From Tribonema minus (lineage: Eukaryota; Sar; Xanthophyceae; Tribonematales; Tribonemataceae): 64,000 nucleotides of DNA. The first letter of the stretch is position 1. The number at the start of each line of letters is the position of its first letter. The translations under genes were made by a program, and so were the position numbers. The stretch is taken from NCBI GenBank assembly GCA_017506865.1, contig JAFCMP010000035.1, positions 620,001 to 684,000 on the forward strand, given 5' to 3'. A model generated the notes under the pieces. That model saw only the letters and a program-made list of their open reading frames with translations, was not told the origin of the DNA and made no database searches. This document shows positions 12,001 to 21,191 of the stretch, piece by piece.

Positions 12001-15000
12001 CCTGGATGAACCTTCAGAACTGGACCGTGCCCTACCCCCAGGGTATGCGCTAAGTATTGGACCATCTCTGAATCCGACACCTTTCAATTGAGTGATTATC
12101 TCAACAGCGAGAAAGCGGCACTGTGCAACGCATGTGCTGACGATAAGCGGCTGCTGCACTCGCCGTGTGTGTACAGGTACGTACACCTACACCTTGGCTA
12201 TACCCTGCTACTGCGTGCAAATGGCTTCGACGCGACGCACCTTGCAGCTTGAGGCCCGTGAACGTGCTGGCCATGCGCCAGAAGCGGATGTGCCCTGTGC
12301 CCGAGGTCACCAGCCTGAACAGAGGCAAGCACGTTGCAGCTCAGGATGATGACTGATTGATTGGAGCACGCATGAGTGAGTGAGTGAGTGAGTGAGCGCA
12401 TGCGTAAAGTTATTGCAGGGTGGGTGACGTTGCCAGCCGAGGTCACCAGTTTGAACGGAAGGAAGTGAAGTTCAGCTTCGTGTGACAAGCGATTGGTTGG
12501 GGCAGGCATCAGCGAGCGCACGACTACAGTAGAGTGATTGAAACGTGGGTGACGTTGCCAGCTCAGGCGCAGCATGCGAGGCGCGCGGGATGGCTACAGC
12601 CTGATGCATGAGAGGAGGGGTGCGATAAAGCGTAGACGTCATCCCCCTGCACATGCGACGTGTACCCTCAACGGTCAGGTTGAGGCTGAGCGTCGAGGTA
12701 AGGGTCGGAGTGCGGTTTCAGTACTTGTACAAAGTAGTCCTGATCGGTGCTGCACGCCAATGAAGCGCAACGCCCCATGGGGGTGTCAAACGTTCCCCAA
12801 TAATAACGAAGCTCTGTCATTGTCAACTAGCTGCAGCACTCCCCACAGAGGGACAAGGCACAGTGACCCCAGCCTTAGATTTCCCTTTGACATCACCCAT
12901 TCTTGCGTGGCTCGAGGCACGCCTCTGCACCACCAGCATGGCGGCCAGGGTTGCGATGAGGGTTAAAATTAGGCTTGGGTTAGGTTAGGGTTAGGGTTAT
13001 GGTAAGGCGAGCAAGCGGGTTTTCCTCACCTGCCCTCGTCGTCGGGGGAGAACTTGACCGACAGGACGTCCTGGCCAAAAGCCTTGCACCTGGTGGTAGC
13101 AAGGAGGGGCATCACAGCGCAGGGGCAGGGGGTGTCAGCGCAAACTCTGCATATGCACTGCCACCATGCATTGACGTGCCACTGTGTGGCGACATGCAGC
13201 GCTGCACCGGGGTATAGTCGCTGATTGAAGTCAGACAGTCGACTCAAGTTAGTGCAACAGCACCCACTGCGCGTGATTCATACGCACACTGTACATCGCT
13301 CTGCATTGCTGAGGTGATACCGCGCTACGAAACACACGCGAGGGCATACGCCCACTTGTGTCTGCCTGTACATGTAAGGCAATGTGGACCGATCCGCGCA
13401 CAAGAGGGAGAGGGCCTCACAGCGCAACTGTGATGTGCACCGTTCCAGAAACATTGTTTACATGCACCAATGCTGCACCCCACCACGGTTCTCTCATCAC
13501 AGACGTGGCAATCGTGCGCGAGCGAGCCCAACATGGTGGTCTTGAAGTTGCCCATTTCTTTTTTCTCCGCTGCCATACCCAAGGTTGACAACCCGCTCTG
13601 CGCGCAGGGAGTCCACCTGCGGTACACACGGAGTGCAGTGAACTCTGCGATACCTGAGCTTGACTGCCTGCTGTTTCCAGTCCCATATCGTCAGCCCATA
13701 GTCCGGGCCCTGAGCGACGCTGGCCAGCTTGTCACCGGCAGTGTTGAAGTCGAGGCAGCTGTTGAAGTTTAAGAATGGGCAAAATGCAGAGAAATGAGCT
13801 TCAGCGCGTTGAAATTGAGGCAGCTGTTGAAGTTGAAGAATGGGCACAATGGAGATGCGAGCTTCGGCATGAGTCAGTTGCAGGTTTCGTATTGAGGCCA
13901 CGACCTGCGACCACGGCTGCAGTGGGGCTGGAGACGAAGCGCTGAGAGCGTGCTGATCGGCTGAACAACACGAAGCATTACCTCACGTATATGGAAATCC
14001 TACAGTTATTGAAGTTGACGTATGGCAGCAGAAAAATGGAGATGAAGATTGAGCACGAGCAGCATCTGCACCTGTATCCCCGTTCGGCTCCCCCAGCAGC
14101 ACCTTGACGACCGCAAAGTCTGGGTCAGAATCGCGCGCCGATGTTGCGGTGTGCGGCTTGCGCATGTTGCCGTATGATTGGGAAAGTCATTGAACTTGTA
14201 GCACTTCAGTACATCACAAAAGCACCTGTATCCCCGCTCGGCTCCCCCCAGCAGCACCTTGACATGGATGTCATGCGCCCCTTGAGCATGAACAAGACAC
14301 CGGGCCTATTTAAGATATTTCTGAGGCACCTCGCGCACCCATGTCCCGCTGTGCAGCTTGCACCTGCTGCTGAAATTCCTGACAGAAAGCGCCATTAGTA
14401 CAACTTTTCTCTTCGAGGAAGTTATTTATAAGCACCTGTATCCCCGCTCGGCTCCCCCCAGCAGCACCTTGACGACCGCAAAGTCCGGGTAGCGCAGGAT
14501 GTATATGCCGGGGTGGTCGCCCCCCCTCTCGCCCAATGCCACGAGGGCCCTGCCGGGATGCACAGCAAAGCAGCCCACGCCACCTGACAACACGCATGAG
14601 GGGGGGGGGAGGGGGGGGGGGGGGGTTGACGACCGCACAAATCGCTGCTGATGACAACTGGCAGATATTTCATGTGCGATATCAACGCTGGAGGCGGAGC
14701 ATCGAGGGCACTGGCGGCCAAAAGCGTTGGAAATGAGGGGGGTTCACGTAAGGGTCCCTCGTCTTAACCTCAACCTCAACCGTCAAAGCATACTCTAACC
14801 TCGACTCTTGAGGAACCCCAGGTGATAGCTTTTGTCAACGACTCCGACCCCCCCCCCCCCCCCCCCCCCCTTCAGAATTACCATGTGTTCACAGTTGAGT
14901 TTGCGCCACTCTGTCCGGCATCCCCTATTGCAGTAAAATCTGACTTGTATGCGCGCTCACAGCCCTACTAAACTGGTGCAGACGGCGGAGGAGGTCTACC

Positions 15001-18000
15001 GTACTTCAAGCACATAATTCATTTGCGTGGCGCCTCGCTGACTGCTGGCCGTGCGTTGCGCAGCGAGCATCTAGCTTGCGCGTGTCGTTGGCAAAACAAG
15101 TGAGTCAGCAAGTGAGTCAACAGCGCCAGGACGCGGAGGGGCGAAGGGGACCTGCACCTTGTGTCAGTGCTCTTGCAACAGGCGTCAGGCACCGCACACT
15201 AATTGGCAACGACCCTCAACCTGGTCCCCCCTCCGATTGTTGTACATGCCAGCCGGCTGCGCCCCTGCGTTTGACACTCTGCACGGCGCGCGGCTGGGTT
15301 TGCGCACTGCAAGGCCAAACGACAGTTATGCTGAGCTGCACATGGCTGGGTTACGTCATGGTCTGTCTGGCTGACATGTTTATTCTACGCACCTGCACTG
15401 CACTCGCGGGGTGCACTGCAAGGGGTTATTTTGGATGGTTGATTTTACCTGCAGGGGTCAAAGGCCGGCACCATAGCCGCCTTGCACAGGCACGTCAACT
15501 GCTTCTACAGGCACCGACACAACCCAGGCGCCTCAAGCGCACAAGCGTAACTGCACTGCCGAGACGCGCTGGCGCAGTGCGTCACAAGTTGACTCACAAC
15601 CCGGTGCTGCGGCTGCACAAGACCGGGCGGTTGCGCGCATATACCATGTGTATCATGTGCGCCTCGACACCATCGACGTAAGAAGTACCAAATGATGTGC
15701 TCGTACTGAAGTAGCGGAATAGGGGCAAGTGCTTGTCTCGACTGATCTGTCTGTATACGGGAGAACGATTGCGGTGCTCCAACAAGCACCGAAGTATTCG
15801 AATGTAGGCACTGTGCGAGAGCAGATGTACCGCTCCGAACGTGGCCTCACCTTCCCCCAAGCTGAAGACGCTGGTTCGGGCCAGTGTTGCCGTGTTGAGC
15901 ATCACCAGTGCGTTGCCCGCAGTATACAGCGCCTGGCCACAGACATCACAAATGCACACATGCACATGTATTAATGTACGTTACACTATTGCTCTCTGTC
16001 AACGGCACCATGCAGCGATGGTGTAAAGCTTGCTGTATACACAGCTTCGTTCATGTAGTGTTGAGCTACATGCTAAAAAAAAAAAGTTCTGCACTGTACT
16101 CTCAGGCTCCAAGTAGCTACATCGAAGTGTCTGCTAAACCTAACCCTAACCCCAATCCTAACCCTAGAGCATGCATACTACCCTGACGCGCTGCGCGCTC
16201 AGCTTTTGCTGCTGATCGATGAGCACATGATGACCGGCATAAACCGTTTGCAAACAAACGCGGCATGACTGACAACGATTGACGTGCCAATGGCTCAACT
16301 AAGGCTGCTGCAACTTCCTCAGATTGCCAGGTCGGTCCACCATGCTGACAGACTGATCAATCGACGATTGCCTGATTCTCAGAGCGTTGGTGTGCAGCTG
16401 TGCTGTGCTGACTGGATGAGCGCTAACTGATCGAACTCTGGGTAAACACAAGTCACAAAGCCCACAGCGCAGCGGGCAACTGCTGTCGCCAGCACGTCAC
16501 CAGCCCATATGCTCAGAGCGCTCACTCCAAGTGTCCGGTCAATGCCCAACTCCGTGTGTAGGCATACTCCACCACTGTGCACTTGCGACAGCGCGTGACA
16601 ACAATGCTACACAATGCAGCGACTCGAGGTGCCGATGCGCATGGTGCGAACTGCTGCCCCTGGGCCGACGTCGCCAAGGCATGTAATGTAATGTCCCGCC
16701 GACCGGCGCACCCAGCCCACCGCGGCAGCTGCCGCTCATGCGCGCCCTGCTGTAGTCCTAACCTACTTGGTGTCCACCATCCCGCCTCCCGCTGATCATA
16801 CATCACCCACGAATATGTCCGTTTGCCCCCACTGGCCGCAGGATGCTCGACGTGCCGCCGCCATCGCCGCCGCAGCTGCCGTCCAACCCACGCCCACGCC
16901 CCCATCATCGCAGCCGCGCCCCCCTCCCTTGAGCTCTGCCGTACTCTCACCTCGCCAGGCGCAATGGACTGCGCGTGTATAGGTCAGCCGCAGTGCTGCC
17001 CCGTGACCCCGACGCCCTCCCAGGCTGGACACACCTTCCTGCACCTCGGGTCAGCCCCCTCACCCCCCCCCCCCCCCTCTCCCCCTACATCCTGAGCGCT
17101 GCTGCCGCCTGCCCCTGAGCGCTGCTGTACTCTCACCTGGCCAGGCACACCATACAGCACACGTCGGCCAATCATCGTCCTGCCCTGACTGTGACCTCAG
17201 TGCCCTGACTCTGACCTCAGTACCTGTCGGGTCAGCCCCCCCCCCTCCCTTGCCCCCCTAAATCCCGAGCGCTGATGCCCTCTTGCCGATGACGCTCCTC
17301 ACTCACCTTGCCGGGCTCGATGTAGCGCAGGTTGGCCAGCCGCGCGGGATCCATCCCAAACGTGTGGTGCGGCGCCATCACCCCCGCGCGCCCCACCTCC
17401 CCCCTGCGCCCACCCCTCGGGGGTATGTATACTGCCTCCATGGCCGCGACGTCCACCGGCAGGACCTCCGCGGCGGGGGGAGGCACGGGGGGCAGCTCCT
17501 CCTGAAGGGGGCGCACGCGAGTGGGCGGGGGGTTGTGTGTGTGCGCGGGGGTTAGGGTGCATGGCGTCACAGGGCACCAGACTTGCCGTTACGGAACACG
17601 TGTACCATAAGATAGTGCACGATGAGTGCCTGCAGTTGCAGTGTCTGGTTGGTAAGCGGTGCTTGCAAAAAGGCTGGCGGTGTGCGTTCGTTTGCCTTCA
17701 ACCAGTGCTGAGGCGACGATCGCGTGATGCAGCGACGGCGTGGAGAGATGCGCTCCGCGGCAGCGACAGCCAGTGCCGTACGCTGCGGCGCCAACGGCGG
17801 CAGCTCTGCGGCGTCAACGGCGGCAGCGGCAGGGCTCAGCTCCTGCAGTACCTACAAAAGAGTTGGTGACGGTGAGGTGCAGCAAAGAGACCGCATTGCA
17901 CGTGCCGTTGCGTGCCCAGCGAGGGCCACAACGCTCAGCAAGACGGTCCTGTCATGCCGCCGCTGACAGGGCCGCCACCGCCACCGCCACCGCTACACCG

Positions 18001-19595
18001 CTATAGCAGGGGCTCGCAGTTGACTGCCAACTTGCACAATCATATTGATGTAAACGCTCATGGATCGGTTTTTCGGTGTTGCAGCGCTCAGCAAGAGCGT
18101 CTCTTCGTGCACGAGCCACTGGCGAGACGTCCGCCGCTGCCAGGCGCAGTGGAGCCAGACGTATTGCTGAGACATCAGAGGACTTTCTCCCAAAGCTGCA
18201 AGCAGTCCAATAGCACAGGTGCCTTGGGAATACATGCAAACCCATACGTCAAGAAGTGTACTACTCGGTGTCAACGATACTACCAATTACATTGTAATAT
18301 TTAGTGTCGCAGCGTCACGTGACAGGGCATCAACTGCTGACGGCAGCACTGCAATCAACTTCAACTTCAAGCACATAAATGAGGCGCGGGGCTGAAAGAC
18401 GCTTCGCCCGCTGCAGGTGGCAGCGTTTGCATCAGCATCTGCAATGGCTTAATGTCGACATTGTGAACAGCATGGCACGGTTGCGCATGCCAACGCGTGA
18501 CGCTCATGCATGTGAAGCTGTAATGTAATCACTCAGATTGTGAGCATTGAGAGAGGTCAGGGCCCTGTAGGCCCTGCGAGAGGCCGGCTGATAGCGAAGG
18601 CTTGAAGCAGAACCATATACCATGTCACGAGCTGCGCCATGCAACTACGTGGTCAGCTGTGCTATGCAACACGGCTTTCCAACCCACGCGTGCATGACAT
18701 TGTATGCTCTACGCGCTCCTGCGCTGCGGAATTTCTCACAGCAATGACGATGCAGCGCTCGGTAGTTGCTAACTTGCATGTTGCCCTTGCCTGCAGCACA
18801 GGCTCGGCATCCTTCCAATTACTTTCACCTAGTAGGCGCCCCATACAGCTGCAATTGTTGCTGCATGTGACAGCAGCCCGGCACAGAGCTGCCATATGCC
18901 CTGAGAATTGTACTTACTGCTTGTATACACGCACCAACTCCAGGACTGTGAAAGTCTCAGGTCCACTTCTCACCGCCACTAGCCATGCAAGTTCCCACGA
19001 CAGAATTGTGTACTTTGTGATTGAAGAGGTTGCAGCAGCCGGTGACAAGCTCGAGACAGTGGGGCCAAATTTTAAAAGGTGCTGACCATTATCGACCTTT
19101 TTTGTTTAATGAGAGCCTGAAAAGACTCAGAACAACTGACGTTGTTTTCTGTCGCCAGCTGCCGCCCCCCAAGGTGATCTGCTGCTGCTGGCTTGCCGAA
19201 TGCTTGAAGACGACAGCGCTCAAAAGTTATATCGGTAGCGTGCGCCAATGTCGCATTGGCGTGTTGGTGCCAGCAGGTTCCGCGTCATCGTATTGTCGCA
19301 GTAATACACAATGACGAACATGGATCTTGATGTTGTGGTGCTTGAGGCACTTCTTGCATTTGACGACATAGGTCGCGCCTGACAGCTGCAGGCAGTGTTG
19401 CTTTGCTGAATCGGTTTCGCAATCTGACGACTGAACAAAAACGATACGTTTCGCCAGTGTCTTGTACGAACACTAGAATGTTTGGTCAGGTACCTGCGGC
19501 TCATCCTCAGCGTCGCCATCCTCAACTGCAACATCCTCCTGATCGACCGACGCAGCAACGTCTTCCCTGCTCGCCTCTCCTTCTCCGGCCATCAT
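55..19595 (-). CDS. CFAP44: CFAP44 (WDR52-like) ciliary WD-repeat protein, 5' part, 19 exons, truncated at window edge
   Basis: CFAP44 pairs with CFAP43 in the axonemal tether/tether-head complex that anchors the inner-arm dynein f (I1) motor to the doublet microtubule (known for the family). Exons, 5' to 3': 19595-19494, 17501-17307, 15932-15851, 14583-14436, 13758-13654, 13089-13030, 12314-12241, 11052-10982, 9871-9775, 9421-9288, 8255-8063, 7162-7032, 6523-6420, 5694-5634, 4822-4753, 3879-3730, 2608-2488, 1165-1053, 196-55. Every junction is GT-AG and the phases agree throughout, giving about 717 codons. Family hallmarks in order: [143 protein letters not shown]. The start is Met-Met at 19595/19592 with an acidic first exon. 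The coiled-coil C-terminal half expected for the family lies off the left edge. The first exon is the least certain, since nothing but phase ties it to exon 2. Confidence 0.93.
730..1100 (-). repeat. Two decayed copies of CFAP44 exon 18 3' edge in intron 18
   Basis: The true exon 18 end ([11 protein letters not shown], 1053-1090) is echoed at 889-1010 and 733-840 on the same strand. The two copies also share a following segment (CACGAGAAGTTGAAC / CACGACAAGTTCAAC ... CCAGC-GGACAGCC) with each other. In neither copy is a GT donor kept. Another short fragment of the same type (GGTACATGGCCTG) lies at 678-690. Confidence 0.6.
2210..2300 (-). repeat. Decayed copy of CFAP44 exon 17 in intron 17
   Basis: On the minus strand this segment reads [12 protein letters not shown], closely matching [12 protein letters not shown] of the true exon 17 at 2488-2608. 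It lies about 300 bp downstream of the real exon in transcript sense and lacks the rest of the exon. Confidence 0.65.
3405..3795 (-). repeat. Three-copy array of CFAP44 exon 16 3' edge plus donor
   Basis: The exon edge (HDSQALMAG then GTGAGC) has its real donor at 3729. The copies have donors at about 3589 (GT kept) and 3429 (GT changed to GC). Spacing is 140 and 160 bp, and the intron part (with TATGATACGAT) is shared too. Confidence 0.8.
4400..4450 (-). repeat. Copy of CFAP44 exon 15 donor and intron start
   Basis: On the minus strand the real donor at 4752 begins GTGAGTGCTGCTGAGCACTG; here GTGAGTGCTGCCGAGCACTG is found with the neighbouring GATGGCA / GGTGGCA context. The exon part is short, but the donor and about 40 bp of intron are clearly duplicated. 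Confidence 0.65.
5400..5515 (-). repeat. Copy of CFAP44 exon 14 3' edge, donor and intron start
   Basis: The true junction at 5634 (DSHKLRLAQ then GTAACAC) is echoed about 156 bp away with an intact GT (GTAACGC) and about 70 bp of shared intron. Confidence 0.8.
6316..6412 (-). repeat. Copy of CFAP44 exon 13 3' edge plus donor, with interstitial telomere repeats at the join
   Basis: The edge [14 protein letters not shown] plus donor GTATGTAGG (real junction at 6420/6419) recurs at about 6322-6376 with intact GT. Between copy and original lie four to five CCCTAA units (6381-6408), placed where the duplicated segments meet. Confidence 0.85.
6381..6408. repeat. Interstitial telomere-type repeat (CCCTAA)n
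   Basis: This is the longest of about ten short blocks of CCCTAA/TTAGGG in introns. Others are at about 10043, 10182, 12970, 16136, 32161, 32327, 40845, 42841 and 45790, in both orientations. None was seen right of 46 kb. Confidence 0.9.
7195..7350. repeat. GCA/GGC-rich tract with three copies of GCTCAGCA-NNNTGGC
   Basis: Upstream of CFAP44 exon 12 in transcript sense the intron is a (GCA)n/(GGC)n tract broken by three copies of a unit containing GCTCAGCAAATGGC, CTCAGCAGGGGTGGC and GCTCAGCAATTGGC. Long polyserine/polyalanine reading frames here are by-products. Confidence 0.7.
8900..9300 (-). repeat. Four-copy array of CFAP44 exon 10 3' edge plus donor
   Basis: The real donor is at 9287 (EHALD then GTGAGTGTCACC). 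Copies have donors at 9097, 9018 and 8916, all keeping GTGAGTGTCACC, with spacing 190, 79 and 102 bp. The intron part AACTTCC-TGGTACCAAC recurs between copies. Confidence 0.9.
11870..11955 (-). repeat. Possible ancient copy of CFAP44 exon 7 in intron 7
   Basis: The minus strand reads [16 protein letters not shown], which aligns without gaps to [18 protein letters not shown] of exon 7 (12241-12314). Donor and acceptor are not obvious. The match is short and could be chance, though position and strand fit the pattern seen elsewhere. Confidence 0.4.
12296..12580 (-). repeat. Copies of CFAP44 exon 7 5' edge and preceding intron
   Basis: The true acceptor region (exon start 12314) is followed on the plus strand by about 120 bp that recurs at 12428-12540: GAGGTCACCAG, then a GATTGATTGG / GCGATTGGTTGG segment and the GAGCGCA segment. 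A shorter piece (GTTGCCAGC) recurs at 12555. A (GTGA)n run sits in the first unit at 12375-12395. The copy's AG acceptor is destroyed. Confidence 0.7.
13795..13870 (-). repeat. Copy of CFAP44 exon 5 5' edge plus acceptor
   Basis: The real acceptor at 13758 (CTTCAACAG then CTGCCTCGACTTC) is repeated about 65 bp upstream in transcript sense with an intact CAG and CTGCCTCAATTTC. Confidence 0.8.
14060..14470 (-). repeat. Three-copy array of CFAP44 exon 4 3' edge plus donor
   Basis: The edge [14 protein letters not shown] plus donor GTGC has its real donor at 14435. Copies have donors at 14225 and 14071, both with intact CAG-GT and good reading-frame identity ([12 protein letters not shown] in the further one in a shifted frame). 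Spacing is 210 and 154 bp. Confidence 0.9.
16935..17290 (-). repeat. Tandem duplication inside CFAP44 intron 2
   Basis: The segment containing TACTCTCACCT-GCCAGGC at about 16945 recurs at 17130. The G-run followed by GGCTGACCCGA (minus strand) near 17050 recurs at 17230. Period is about 180 bp. One unit resembles a donor (CCAG then GTGAGAGTAC). Confidence 0.6.
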
Positions 19596-20870
19596 GCTGC
19601 AGATATCCCGGTCGACGCCTTCAGGTAACTGTTTCTGAATCTATATCGTGTTCTTCATCGACACAGACAGCGAGAATGATTGCAGCTGATTGCAGTTCAG
19701 ATCCGTTACTACGCCAGAACTGCAACTACGACTTGAACTACATTATTGAGGTTCGATACACGTGGTGACGCGAGACGCTCGTTACCGCTGCTGTCGTTGA
19801 CTTGTACCATCAACGAGCTGAGGAAGAAGCAGCAGTGGTTGCACAGGCGCACACACCATGGTGCGCTGTTGTTGGAGCAAAAGTTGGTGTGTGGTCGCGG
19901 CGGCATGCTCGACCTGCTGCTTGTTGCAAACCAGCGTGTGTGAGGCGTTTGTTGGCGCGTGCAGCGACCTGGCAAGGCGAAGGAGCTGCGAGCACAGACG
20001 AGCATTGGGCGGTGCCGCCCCGAGGATGGTATTGTTACCGGAGAACAGCCCTTACGCTCAGGTGCATTCAAGTTCAACATTCGTGGTTATAACGTGCGTT
20101 GTGAAGGCAGATGTTTCAAGTTGCTGAGCTGCCATCATAATATCTTGATGTTGCACCCTCAGTGCCAGTGGTGCGCGATTGCTTACGGCTAGAGAATCAA
20201 TCGTCTCCGAGGCAAATCATAATGTTTGAAGCATGCGGATGCAGTCTAGTCAGCTTATGGTTGATACCCGCAGTGCCTAGTGCTGACAGCAGCCGACCGC
20301 GCGCGTCACGCGCTACAATCGACCCCGTGATGCAATCCTATGGTGTTGATCGCCCAACATTGGATTCTTAGAGCTTGCTCCAGGGAGGTTTTAGTGGTAA
20401 TACAGTCGTTTAAGACTTTTTACAAATATTGGCAACGGATTGATCAGCGGCAGTCCAGATTACGTAAATCAACTACAAACACCAATCCTTATCAGATGTG
20501 GGTTCAGCCTTCTGCCATACCAATATGTATAATTAGGCCCTGTGGCAGGTGGTCAGCATTTGTGTTTTCCCTTCAATACAGAGCCTGGACCACATTGTCG
20601 CTGCGTTAGTGACACAGTCAACTGGCCAATTGCGTCCGGCTGTGGCCTTGTTGTTCAAACCCTACTGCGCTTCTCAATCTACATCCGAAGGACAAGCTTG
20701 CATGGGAGGACCCCTGGCCTGGGCACATCGTAGGCATCCTTCCTGTGAGGCACGGAGTCAGTTTTTGAGGTGACGTACAAGAAAATGCGACAATTTTGCC
20801 ACAATTTTACATCCGAAACTCTTGTACCTGAATCAGGAGACACAAGGACGTACAGTCTCCATGCATCGCC
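19596..20870. promoter_or_regulatory. Region between the divergent CFAP44 and unidentified plus-strand genes
   Basis: CFAP44 starts leftward at 19595 and the first supported piece of the plus-strand gene begins near 20870, so transcription of both probably starts in this 1.3 kb. No TATA-like element or conserved promoter motif could be named. The 5' exon(s) of the plus-strand gene should lie here or slightly upstream, ending in phase 0, but none could be chosen. An open stretch around 20570-20680 preceded by a CAG acceptor is one weak candidate. Confidence 0.3.
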
Positions 20871-21090
20871 GGAACCAATGACGCTCGCTGAGAATTGCTC
20901 TCCCACAGCACCCGTGCCCTACTCAAATCTGCTGTTGACTGCGCCACGCTGCAGCCCAAGGACGAACCGAACGCGCTGCCCAAGTACAAGCCTGACCTGC
21001 ACTGTTGCTCTTGACTCCGCCGCGCCGCAGCCGAAGGATGAGCCGAACGCGCTGCCTAAGTACAAGCCGATGCCGGACTACCCCGGCAGC
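20870..21090 (+). repeat. Two copies of the 5' edge and acceptor of exon 21192-21349
   Basis: The true acceptor (CCGCTGCAG then CCGAAGGACGAG) is preceded by copies at 20951 (CACGCTGCAG then CCCAAGGACGAA) and 21029 (GCGCCGCAG then CCGAAGGATGAG). Both keep AG and read PKDEPNALPKYKP. The preceding intron segment (GGAACCAATGACGCT to CTGTTGACT) is repeated as well. Confidence 0.9.
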
Positions 21091-21191
21091 ACTCATGGCT
21101 GGAACCAATGACGCTAGCTGAGAATTGCTCTCCAACAACGCCTGTGCCGGACTCAACTCTTGCTGTTGACTGTGACCCCACCCCGCTGCAG